Assembly: GCA_028455995.1 (NCBI GenBank)
Contig: JABELC010000003.1
Span: 186,001-250,000, forward strand
Direction of reading: 5' to 3'
DNA length: 64,000 nucleotides
Origin: Scleromitrula shiraiana
Taxonomy: Eukaryota > Ascomycota > Leotiomycetes > Helotiales > Sclerotiniaceae
The notes beneath the pieces were generated by a model. It was not told the origin of the DNA. It made no database searches and saw nothing but the letters and a program-made list of their open reading frames with translations. The position numbers were made by a program, and so were the translations under genes. Below are positions 46,211 through 57,342 of the stretch, piece by piece (within the stretch, counting starts at the first letter, position 1; each line of letters begins with the position of its first letter).

Positions 46211-47556
46211 TGTCAGTGACCATGATCATTGTCTTGGTGAATGCCTCTTGCGCAGCCTATCCCATCCCCTGTTTCCTCATCCTCCCATCCCCCTATCCAC
46301 CCATTCCAACCTCCCGTCACGTCCCGTCCTCTCCCTCTCCCTCTCCCTCTCCCTCTCCCTCTCACCCACGTATCACACTAACAACAGTAACTACCAACTA
46401 ACCACCAGGATCTCCCATCTCCAATTTCCCATCAGTCAATAATTTCTATATGCGTCATGAATCTGTGTATCCATTTCTCTGTGTTTCATCTTGGTGACCC
46501 AATGCTCTGCTTCATCCTTGTGATTCAATGCTGCCATCCCATCCTCTCATCCGATCCATTCTTCCACTCATCCATGCTCCAACCCTTCCATTACTCCATC
46601 ACTCCACTCCTCCCTCACCCCTTCCAATGCCCCATCCCATTCCTCTACCCAAGCTCCCCCCATACCCACCCTTCAATCACTCTACTCAGTCTTCCAGTAC
46701 CCCACCCCTCCATCACTCAACTCAATCTTTCAATCCCCCACCCATCCACCATCCTACCCCTCCCTTTCTCCCACCCCCATCCATCCCGGCACATCTCACC
46801 TCACCCCACTCACCTATCACCAACACTAACACTCACCTCCCACCACTCACTGTTAATTAAATCAATGAACCAACCAACTCACCTCCCAAGCAACTATCTC
46901 CATGGATCTCCCCAATTTGTCCGACCCATAATTCCCCTCATCTTTCGATTACCCAATACTATTCAACATCTCACATCATGTTCATGGATACCATGGGTTC
47001 TACCTCCTGCAATGACTTCCATTTAGTGTTCTGTTACACAATGGTACTCCATCTCGTCCCCTTCAAGTGACTCCCGATCGACCTTGTATTACGCTATACC
47101 ATTCCATCTCCTGTCCTCTCTTCCCATCCCCCATTCTTCGTCCCTTCTGCATGTCCCTCTCCTCCCAGAGCAAATGCCATCCTCATCCGCCATGCCCCAC
47201 AGCACTATATCAAACAAACTCTACATACAAACACACTAACCACCCAATACTTACCTACATTACCACGCTCCAATGAATAATCCCAGCATTCAATATATAT
47301 AGCACAATACACGAAATATCACTTACTCCATATGCACACACAAGACGAAAAGTACAAAAGTAAGGAAAAATTACCAACAATAAATTGACATCTTCCTATC
47401 GCATTACTCTATAATGTCAAAGGATACTACCTACGTAAGGACATCAGATACACATATCAAATCAAATCACACACCCAAAGCCGCCCATTCATCAAGCCAT
47501 TCATGCATGCATGCACACCTATTCAAGTCTTCAGCCCAACCCACCACATCACCACA
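46211..47556. other. C-rich, G-poor spacer at the MCM4 3' side
   Basis: Continues the strand asymmetry, now dominated by CCATCC, CACCC and CTCC. No gene; the open frames are compositional. Confidence 0.6.
46328..46363. repeat. (CCCTCT)n hexanucleotide repeat
   Basis: About six near-perfect copies. Confidence 0.9.
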
Positions 47557-50500
47557 CTAAACAACTCCCGTGACCCTCCTAATACTCCTCCTCGGCCCCT
47601 CTCCAAGCACCATAACCCTCCCCTCCAACTCCAACCCCCTAACCGCCTCGGCAAACTCCCCCTGATCAATCGTCAAACTACTCTGCTCCCCCAACCTCCT
47701 CCCAACCTCACTATACCTAACCCCCTGTCCCGCCCCCGTCATCTCATCCACAATGCCCAGCACCGCCGTCTTCAAATCCTCCTTCCTCTTCCTCTCTCCA
47801 CTGCTCGTCCCCTCAGTCAGAAGACTCATATCAATCAGTCCCGTCCTGGCATCCGTCGCCGCCTGCTTAAGCGCGCTCTTAATCAATCGTACCGCTTCCA
47901 CTACATCATCTTTTGTGACTTCCTCGCTCAAGCGCATCTTGGCGTGTGCTTCAGACAGACGGATCATACTTTCTAATTGACGCGTTGTAGCTGTGATGCG
48001 ACGCTCGGCGGCGCGGATATCTTCGCCGAGTTTGCGCATTTCGACGTAGGCGGTTACGAGCTCGGCGGAGGCGGCGGGGGTGATTCGGGGTTGGACTTTG
48101 GAGCGGGCGTAGGAGATGTAGGAGGTTAAGAATTCGATTGGCTGTTGTAAGTGTGTGTTAGTTGTGTGTTATTTGATTGTGGCTATACAGATGGAGAAAA
48201 AGTGTTACTTACTAAAATTTCCATTCCCCCAGATGCACTTTGCGGTTTGTCATCAAGATACATACTCAGCAAATGACGCGCCAATCTACGATCAGCAGTC
48301 TCATCAATACGATCCAGAATCAAATAAACCAGATCGAATCTCGAGAGTAGAGTAGGAGGAAGATCGATATTTTGCGGCACCGGTAAGTTTGGATTATATT
48401 TACTACCGATTGGATTTGCAGATGCTAGAATACTAGTTCTAGCATTTAAGGTTGTGATGATTCCAGCTTTCGCAATCGAAACTGTTTGTTGTTCCATCAC
48501 TTCGTGGAGAACTGATCGTGTTGCGTCTGACATTTTGTCGAATTCATCGATGCAGCAAACACCTCCATCGGATAGAACGAGTGCTCCGGATTCGAGAACG
48601 AGTTGACGAGTTTCGGGATCGCGGGTAACGTATGCTGTTAAACCGACGGCCGAGGAACCCTTTCCACTTGTGTATACACCTCGAGGAGCAATCTTGTGTA
48701 CGTATTGTAGAAGTTGAGATTTCGCGGTGGATGGATCACCACATAATAGGATATTGATATCACCTCTGTATTTCGGACTTCCTCCCTTCTCGAACGATTT
48801 GTTTGTTCCTCCAAAGAGTTGAAGTAAAATGCCCTTCTTAACATCATCCAACTCGAAGATACTAGGAGCAAGTGAGCGTGAAAGTAATTCGTAGATATCA
48901 GGTCGAGCAGCCGTCTCTCTAATCTTCTGTTCCTCTTCTTCTGTCACTTTTCTCGTTTCTTCAATATTGCCAGCCAATTCGTCGGAGATCTCTTGCTCAA
49001 CTGTCGAAACATCGATTCCCATTCGTTTCTTATCAACCTTCTGAATATGTAGCACATCAATATATGTCTTATAAATACTCTTAAGCGTACGTTGACGTGG
49101 ATTCACTCGAACAGGGCTCGCCTTAAAGATACCAGTAATCTCAACCCGATCACCAGCTTTGCAAAGATCAACCAATTCATCATATGCGCACATCGAGACA
49201 GAATGTGGTGTCTGACCAGCAGGTACCGAATCTGGTGTTTCTTGGAGTTTGATAACTTGCTTGTCCATGAATCCGGAACGATTGTGGACAATTTGCATCG
49301 AGTTTGGTGAATTACAAACAGGACGAGGACATTCGGTCGGTTCGGCAATCTTACCACGATCGATGTCTACCTTGACTGTATGATTGCATACAGAACATTT
49401 GAAGAACGCATCTTTCATGTCGGGAATAATCGGCGTGGTTCGAATGACTAAACCTTTGATGGCGATGATCTTGTCGACATCGGATGGATTAAGCTCTCTC
49501 ATGTTAATAGTCTTATCCAGTCCAAAAGGTCGAACTCTATAAGCTCTTTTTTGTACCTCAGCACACAAATCCAATTCATCTGGATTATCCGGTCTGGGAG
49601 TTGCAGCTTCGGCTTCAATTCTATCTGAACTTGGAACTGGAGGATCAGAACTCAAGACATTAGTTCTTTGAGAAGCAGCTTGTCCAGCCGAGCTTTGTGA
49701 TGGTCTTTTCCCAGCCATTTGTTCTTCTGCGATCTCATACATAACATCCTTAATACCCTGATCCATTAGAGTGACGATATCCTGAGGATAATCTTGTGCT
49801 TGTTGCCAAAGTTTCTTGGTAGGGGGATATGCTTTGAGGTTACGGAAATCCAAATTAAGACTTGTAACTCCAAGATTCAGCATACCTCTCATCATAACCA
49901 AGTATTCTTTAGTTTCGGAATCTTCATCAGCTTGAGTATCCGCCTCCGACATTCCATCACCCCACATACGGTATTTCTTCGTATAATTTCGCAGGAAATC
50001 TTTAAACGTAGATAAGGTATCATTGATTGAAACATTGGTCCCCCAAATGCAAAGTGTAGAATTACCACCCATAGCCTGAGCATCTGAAGTAGTAGGATCG
50101 AGATTCGAGAACGAAGGAGCCTCCGCATCTTCAGGCGCAACATCTCGAATAATTCGTCCGCTCTCATCCATGAATATACGTCTTCTAGCACGAGGGGTAT
50201 TAAGATTATCAGAAGTGATATCACCTCTTCTGGAATTATTGATCGCAGATCCAGGTCCTTGAGATCGAGATGATCGAACAAAAAGCCCACTACTATCACT
50301 TCGTAGATCGGTTTGGGGATTATTGGCAAATGCTCTTCCTGGACTAGAACTAGGTGCGTATCGAATAGGAGAAGAATCTAGTATCATCAATTCATCAGTA
50401 AAGCTTCAATTCGTTTGCATACCATTTCATATTAGAATGATAAATACATACCACCAATAAGTCCACCCCCACTAGCCCTAGGTGTACGATCACCATCACC

Positions 50501-50812
50501 ATCCTCCTCAGTAGACTGCGTATTCGTCATCTGTCTCAACGGACTACTAACATCTCTTTCCCTCCCAAACCTCGCCGCATCAGCAGGCGAAGAGCGATAA
50601 TTCATCGGCGAAGAAGACGGAAGTACGCCATTTCCACCTCTTCTCGGCGTTCCTTGAGAAGCGACACCCTGCGAAGAAGCAGCTTCATTCTGAAGTTGAG
50701 CGGCAGCTGGATCCAGCGGTGGACTACTCGGTACAGCTTGAGAATTTCGTGTGCGTCTTGGAGTGGCAGATTGAGAAGATCGGGTTCGACGACCAGCTGG
50801 CGACGACGACAT
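47557..50812 (-). CDS. MCM4: MCM4 (CDC54), subunit of the replicative helicase
   Basis: AAA+ subunit of the MCM2-7 ring that is loaded at origins and forms the CMG helicase. Exons (minus) 50812-50452, 50377-48213 and 48141-47557 join in phase to 1036 residues; introns are 74 and 71 nt. The N-terminal 200 residues are disordered and Ser/Pro-rich with many SP sites (SSPLRQM, TPRRTR), the usual DDK/CDK target tail. A C4 zinc finger is near residue 446 (CSVCNHTVK, then CPRPVC). Walker A GDPSTAKSQ is near 664, Walker B CCIDEFDKM near 731, and the Arg finger SRFDLVYLILD near 799. A C-terminal winged-helix region follows the lid. Motif order matches MCM4. Confidence 0.97.
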
Positions 50813-51416
50813 ATTGGGTTTTTTGTACGTTTTGTACGTTGTTAGGAGGTTGTCGTGGTGCTGGTGGAGATTTGGAAATGTAAACAACAAATGGATAGTA
50901 AAAATGAAAAAGTGGGGATTGTAGGCGCGTCGCGTTCGAGCCTGGAAATTTGAGGTTGGGACGCGTAAAGTGGTTTTTAGGGGTGAGCTGAGCTGAGTGG
51001 AAGATATGATTTGCCAACCATTAGAATAATGTAACATGAAACAAATAACGATTTATGACAACTCTCTATATTTTCATAGGATTCCATCAATAATTGCTTC
51101 GATATTTGTATAGTATATTGCATGTCACATAGGCAGTTCTCATCTGCACTGCATAAAAAATGAAACCTCAACCATCAATTAAAAAGTAGTCAAAAAGTAG
51201 TCAAAAAGTATCAATGAATTTCATTATTCATGTGAGTGTTATTCTTGTTCTTATCCTTGTTCTTCATCTAATCGCTTCTCTCATGATATAACCATTTTCT
51301 CTACCTTCGTCATATCACATGACAGTCAATTGTATTTCATATCTTCATTCCTCATCCCATTCATCAACTCTAAAGCAAAAAAAGAAATCTAGCTACATAC
51401 AATCTAGCCAGCGAGT
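50813..51416. other. MCM4 promoter and hexokinase 3' flank
   Basis: 604 bp between the MCM4 start and the hexokinase stop. Holds G1/S-type motifs and a short AAAAAGTAGTC tandem repeat near 51181-51210. Confidence 0.6.
50926..50966 (-). promoter_or_regulatory. MCB-type (MluI cell-cycle box) cluster upstream of MCM4
   Basis: A tandem CGCGTCGCGT (ACGCGACGCG on the MCM4 strand) at 50926-50935 and a full ACGCGT at 50961-50966, about 115-155 bp upstream of the MCM4 ATG. MCBs are MBF sites that drive G1/S transcription of replication genes in yeasts; their use here is inferred. Confidence 0.6.
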
Positions 51417-53788
51417 TCACTTAAAGTTCTCCGGATGTAAAATTCCCGCCATATTGCCCTCCTTCACCCTCTTAAGAGTGAGCGCCGCAATAAGCGCAGC
51501 TCCCACACCGGAACCATCCTCAGCTGCCAAAATCTCGATGGGGTCATGTTCCTTCGCACTCTTCTTCTCGGGCCAATCGAGAATTTCTCTCAGAGCTTGA
51601 GCACCACGAGCCTTGAAGTGAGGGTACTTGTTGAAGACGGAACCATCGGCTCCGACGTGGCAGGTTTCATAACCCTTCTTTTTGGCAATTGCAGCGACAC
51701 CGCAGGCTGAGAGACGGGCGGCTCTGGTTCCGATCAATTCGGCTAGACGACGGATGAGTTCGAGTTCTGGGAGGGTGGTGCGGATTCCGAGTTTGTTTTG
51801 GAAGAGATCGCCGGTTTCCGATAAGTTCTCAAATGGATCCCTGAGTTGAATTAGTGTGATGAACTATTATAATGGAACAGAGTGTTACTCACTCTTCAAC
51901 CAATGACAAGAAGGAAGAGTCCAAAGTGTAAGCCTTTCGAAGCTTATCAATGTTTTGGTTCTCAAATATATGAATATCCTTGTTATCGTGAAGGTCGACA
52001 AGAACCAATCTGAAGATCTCTCCAAGATAAAGACCAGCAATCATCTTTTCGAATGCTTGTTGACCTGGACGGGGAGAATCTTTGTCGATAATAATATCAT
52101 AAGGAGTACGAGGAAGAACCTTGTGTTCGTTATCGAATGCACCCCATTCACAGTTGATTGCCATTGGCATATCAGGGTCAAGGTTCAAGTGGGCCAACTT
52201 GGGGATTGATCCACAGTTCTCCATGTAAGCTGCATTACAACCAGTTCCGAAGATACAACCAATCTTCATTGCGGTGTCGGTATATGCGGAGGCGATCAAT
52301 GTACCAGTAGTATCGTTGATCAAAGCAGTAAGCTTAATTGGTACACCCTATTCGAGTTTTAGCAAACGAAACCCCAAATATGTAGACCGATTACTTACTC
52401 TCTTGGCAAGAGCCTCCTCAAACATTGGAACGACGTTCTTACCCTCAACACCATCGATATCAAATCCCTTGGTCCATCTTTGAAGGATACCTTCATCAAT
52501 GTAGTTTTGTGTAGCTGGGTATGAGAAAGTGAAACCCAAGTTCAATTTCTCAAGCTTTTGACCGTGGTGGTGAGACTCGATAAATTGTTGAAGACAATCA
52601 GCGATGTATTCCCAGAGTTCATCAGCATCACCAGTCTTCAACTCTTCTGGCATTCGGTATTTTGATTGAATGATATCGAATTCGGACTTCTCATCAGTTA
52701 AGATGATCTCACAAACACGCAAGTTGGTACCACCCATATCCAAAGCTAAGAAAGTTCCAGTTTCATAACCAGTTGGGAATGACATACACCAAGTTGGGTT
52801 CATTGGCTATCCTGAGTTAATATTGGCTCTTGTATAGGTGAATTTAATAGCTTACAATGCTTCCACCTTCAACGCTGAGACCTAAATTGATATTAGTGAA
52901 TGTATTTCTAAGTAGAAAGAGTATGACGTACCTTTATCGAGTTCAGAGACGAAGTGCTCAGTAATTGCCTTGAGCTTAGCTTTATCAACAGTGAAATGTT
53001 CCTCAAGAGCCTTAATTTGAGCCATAAGATCTTTTGGAACGTCCGCCATCGAACCTGTAAATGAAGACCATGTTGTTAGCAGTTGTAAGGTAGGTCTTGT
53101 AACCACAGAATTGTATGTTTCAACCGAATCATAATAACAAGTAAAAGATGCCATCCTACTTAGATGTATAGAGAGAAGTTAATGGCACCAAAAAGTGAGT
53201 ATATAATTGCAAAGATCTAGATGAACACGTGATTCATCCACATCTGTGGTTTTCATGTTTCAAAAGCCACGAGGTATATTATCTGTGTTTAAACAAATTT
53301 ATACCTATTGATTCCCAAGAAGCCAAGTGCCAAGTGGGGCGTAGTGACCTTTTTTAAGTTTGGTCTAGACGAAACACTTGTTGATCTTAGAAACAACAAC
53401 GAAAAATGAACTTGTGAGATAAGGAGAATGAGGGGTAAAAAACCTTTCGGTTGGATTGGGTGTTGAGTAAGAGGATTAAAGTGTTCATTCGATTCAATCG
53501 CCATAATCCAGACTGTAATCGCTTCGATATTTGGTTGTAACGGTTTGTGATACTTCAACGTTGAGACTTGTGAAGCTTGTTGGTTGGAACTTGGAAGCAG
53601 GAGTTGGTTTTCCTCTTAAATGACCAGAATTTGAAAGGGAAATAATACAGAAGTGTATAACAGTGAATAACTTGATCCAACCCATCCTCGCCCTCTCAAG
53701 CTACCCCATTGAATAAAAACAGTAAAGAAACAGTGAGGTTATACGTACCCTTACGGGAGGGAGGCTTTCTTGGACCTAACCCCACCAT
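51417..53788 (-). CDS. HXK1: Hexokinase
   Basis: ATP-dependent phosphorylation of glucose and fructose, first step of glycolysis. Exons (minus) 53788-53749, 53054-52932, 52881-52856, 52806-52399, 52347-51893 and 51840-51417 join in phase to 491 residues. Exon 1 (MVGLGPRKPPSRK) is separated by a 694-nt intron, long for this window. A start at ATG 53049 (MADVPKDL) would drop 15 residues. Phosphate-1 loop LALDMGGTNLR is at 83-93. Sugar-site blocks are LGFTFSYPATQ, RWTKGFDIDGVEGKNVV, LINDTTGTLIAS, FGTGCNAAYMEN and NCEWGAFDNEH. The second phosphate/adenosine block is AAEDGSGVGAALIAAL. TFSYPATQ and KGFDIDG fit hexokinase rather than the separate glucokinase. Confidence 0.95.
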
Positions 53789-54487
53789 ATTGAAAGATTT
53801 TCAAATGTTAAGAAGGTCTGAGTAAAGAAAAGTTTTGAGATGGTTTGGAGATCAAGAGGGATCAAATATAAACTTGAGATTGAGATTGAGATTATTGATG
53901 AAGTAGTAAGACGATGAAGTATCTTCTACTGTTATATGTTTTGATGAAGATTCTTTAGAGTTCTATACGAGAGAAACAGGACTAAATTTAAAGTAAGAGT
54001 GAGAAGCTGTCCCGTCTCCCGTCTCAGCTTCCTACCCTTCCCTCTCTCGTCATGCGTGGGGCAATTGTAACTCAACAGTCCACCAAAGGGCCCCATGTTA
54101 ATTGATTAATAAGCACCGACGAAAAGTCCACGCGGAGGTCTTGAGAAAAAATAAAAAAGTAAACAAATACCCCAATAAGGAAAGGATCAATATCATGCGA
54201 ATAAACGCGCGTTTATTGATAACAAAGACGTAACTAAGAGACCCGACAGAGGGGGTGTATCTAAAATTTACGGTTAATTCGTTCAGGACACTTTGGAGCG
54301 ACGTAAGCTTCATTGAATTGCTTAGCTTTTGAGAGAGAGAACAGCTTCAAAGTTCATGGTAGTGAAGTGGAAATAATAATTAAAACACAACACACCATTT
54401 TTTATATTCTTCAAGTCAATTAATTGTCCTATTCTGAAGGAGGATTTAAATATTTTCTTTCGAATTGGCTTCTCATATTTCTTTAAA
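53789..54487. other. Divergent intergenic region, hexokinase/OST1
   Basis: 699 bp with both 5' flanks. Short A/T runs; no gene. Confidence 0.55.
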
Positions 54488-56090
54488 ATGAGGTCGTCAC
54501 TGGCGATTGCGACAGGTTTCCTTTCTCTTGTATCAGTAGCTTTTGGTGCAGAGAAGGGAAACTTAACGAAACCACTTACTTCTAAACATATCCTACCTTC
54601 GAATTTCAAACCTCCTCAAGTATTCAAAAATATCAATTTGGTACATACTATTAATTTGGAAAAGAGCTATCCAAAAGAATCCATAAATGTGGTAATTGAG
54701 AATGTTGCCAATGAACCTCAAGATGAATATTATCTACCGTTCACATCGAGGCAGATGGAGACAATTGGAACTTTAGAAGTTAAGGATAGAAAGGATCCAG
54801 ATGCAGAATTATTTGAAGTACGAGCTGTGGAATTTGATACAGAAAGGTAAATCTATTTATTTTATCTATTGAAATACATCCAGCTAATATATCTACAAGT
54901 GATACTCAATTCTACCTAATCAAGCTTCCAAAACCTCTCGCACCAAAAGCACAACAAACAATTGGTATCTCATACGCATATCTATCGGCCTTAAACCCTC
55001 TCCCAACTTCCATCGCCCAAATGGACAACCAATTTGTCGTCTACGAATTCTCCGCCTACGCCCAATCATCCTACATTACATTGAAGCAAAAAACCGAGGT
55101 CAAATTCCCCACCACAAATATCCCAGAACACACCATCATCCCCGGTACCAACGGCGCTCCCGAATCTCCCCAAAAGCAAGGCTCAAAATATACATATGGT
55201 TCCTATGGGGAAGTACCAGCCGGAGCCACCGAGCCCGTCCGCGTCCGCTACGAGTTCACCAAACCCCTCATCCACGTCTCTCGTCTAGAGCGTGATATTG
55301 AAGTCTCTCACTGGGGTGGAAACGTCGCTTTCGAAGAACGCTACACGATGACCAACCGAGCCGCCAACCTCTCCTCACCATTCTCCCGCACCCTCTGGAA
55401 CCAAGCAGCATACTATGCCACCACCCCCACCAGCGCAATCCGCGAGTTAAAATTCCCCCTCAAAGTTGGAAGTTTAACACCTTATTTCACGGACGTCATT
55501 GGAAATGTATCGACCTCTCGATTCCGTAGTAACAAACGTGAAGCCAATTTGGAAATTAAGCCAAGATATCCAATCTTCGGTGGATGGAATTATCCGTTCC
55601 GTGTTGGATGGGATGCGGATTTGAAGAAGTATTTGAGAATTCTTAGTGGAGGGGAGAAATATGTTCTTAATGTTCCGTTTTTGGAGGGTCCTAAACAATC
55701 CGAGGGTATTGAATACGAATTCGTTGAAGTTAGAGTTATTCTCCCTGAAGGAGCTACGTACGTCCCATCCTCTCCCACTCCCCCCAAACCCCAAACTAAC
55801 CACCTGTCCCCCCTTACAGAAACATCCAACACAGCACCTCTATTCCGATTTCCTCCACAACCCTCACCCTTCACAAAACCTTCATGGACACCCTCGGCCG
55901 CACAACCCTCATCCTACACACCCACAACCTTGTTGATGATGTCAGAGATCGTGAACTAATCGTCACATACGATTACCCTGCGTTCGCCGGCTGGAGAAAA
56001 CCCCTCGTTATTGGCGTTAGTGTTTATGCTTTATTTGTTGCTGCTTGGGCGGTTGGGACGCTGGATATTGCTATCAAGGGGCGGAAGTAG
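54488..56090 (+). CDS. OST1: Ribophorin I, oligosaccharyltransferase subunit (OST1)
   Basis: ER membrane subunit of the complex that transfers Glc3Man9GlcNAc2 to Asn-X-Ser/Thr. Exons 54488-54846, 54900-55757 and 55820-56090 join in phase to 495 residues. The signal peptide is MRSSLAIATGFLSLVSVAFG. The lumenal part shows family blocks FKNINLVHTINLEKSYPKE, EYYLPF, VRYEFTKPLIHVSRLERDIE, VSHWGGNVAFEERY and FGGWNYPFRVGWD, and near the end NLVDDVRDRELIVTYDYPA. One C-terminal membrane helix (LVIGVSVYALFVAAWAVG) precedes a short basic tail. In intron 1 the first AG (54883) gives a stop, so the AG at 54899 is used. The intron 2 donor is GTACGT. Confidence 0.95.
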
Positions 56091-56550
56091 ATGAGAAGGA
56101 GAGGACTTGTATAGATAGATGAGAAGAAAGAAAGAAAGAAAGCAAGCGAGGAGGAATGAGTGGATGGACGGATGAATGGATGGAAGAATAATAAATATTA
56201 TGCAACTTAGCTAGCGATACATATATGTACGTACGTAAGGAAGTAAACCGACCAAAACAAAAGAAAGAATAGAAGAAAAACTCTACATCATATATATCCA
56301 TCCCTTGGCTACTATCAAACTAGCTATCAAACTAGCTATCAAACCCCCAAATCTCTATCTGATATCTGTGTGTTCAATCAATATATCATTAGATTAATAG
56401 TCTAAAATAACCCTACTTATTTACTTACTTATCTACTTTACTGTATTAAGAAGATATTTATATTTATGTCTATATCAGCATCAACATCAACATCAATCCT
56501 ATAAAAAATAAATTAATCAACCAACCAACCACCCAATCACCCAATAAATA

Positions 56551-56618
56551 CAAACACAAACAAACAAACAAACAAATAAATCCACAACCCCAATCCATCC
56601 ATCCATCCATCCATCCAT
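56551..56618. repeat. (CAAA)n then (ATCC)n, left arm of a nested complementary pair
   Basis: CAAA tract at 56551-56575 and CATC/ATCC tract at 56593-56618; they mirror the tracts at 56839-56930. Confidence 0.8.
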
Positions 56619-56838
56619 TTAAAATCTTCAATCCCCATCAAATCCCCATCCAATCCTCCATTTAAAAATCCTTGTTTATTTCTTATATGCCTCTTATATA
56701 CTGTATAAAACCAAATATCAATCTATTCCTCCATTCCTCCATTCTTCTCTTAGGCTATTGGATTTTTAGCTTTTAGTGTTTAGTGTTTAGTGTTTAGTGT
56801 TTTAGTGTTAATGTTTAGTGTTAGTGTTTATTACTAGA

Positions 56839-56930
56839 GGGATGGATGGATGGATGGATGTATGTAGGTGATTGGTATGAGAGAGAATGCGGGGGAGCTT
56901 GTTTGTTTGTTTGTTTGTTTGTTTATTTGT
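56839..56930. repeat. (GGAT)n then (TTTG)n, right arm
   Basis: GGAT tract at 56839-56860 and GTTT tract at 56900-56925, in reverse-complement order relative to the left arm. Confidence 0.8.
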
Positions 56931-57342
56931 GTGTGTTTTGATGTTATATTATGTTATTATTTAAGCATATATATATAGATGCAGGTATATATATATATAT
57001 AGTAGCTCTATATCCGCAAGTCCAGAGTACAGAGTCCAGAGTACAGAGTACAGAGTGTATTGATATTATACTAGTATGTAATTTTCTATTAAATGCTATT
57101 ATATGATACAGTAAGCACCAGAGCCAAGTCCGAGTAGCTGCAGGTACAAGTTAGCCAGCCATTTCATGGTCGCTTCAATTGATACATCTAGTTTGTGATT
57201 ACCAGCTAGTTAGTATACCGGTATACCATCCCACTCTCATGCCTCATCCCGTTCCCATCTCCCGTCTCCCCCTTTTCCTCTCCCTCTCTTCCCTTTTGCC
57301 CTCCATCACCTCCTATTATATCCCCATTCCATATCCCTCATC

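Larger units (their letters stand above)
56091..57342. other. Convergent spacer OST1/VTC4 dense in microsatellites
   Basis: 1.25 kb with (GAAA)n near 56127-56150, a 12-bp CTATCAAACTAG repeat near 56310-56345, the tracts listed next, a GTGTTTA repeat near 56776-56830 and a GAGTACAGAGTCCA repeat near 57020-57056. No gene seen. Confidence 0.6.

Noticed and set aside
45448..47026. Several frames of 80-200 codons in the C/T-rich region
   Set aside because: Composition-driven; residues mirror the simple repeats and overlap in multiple frames.
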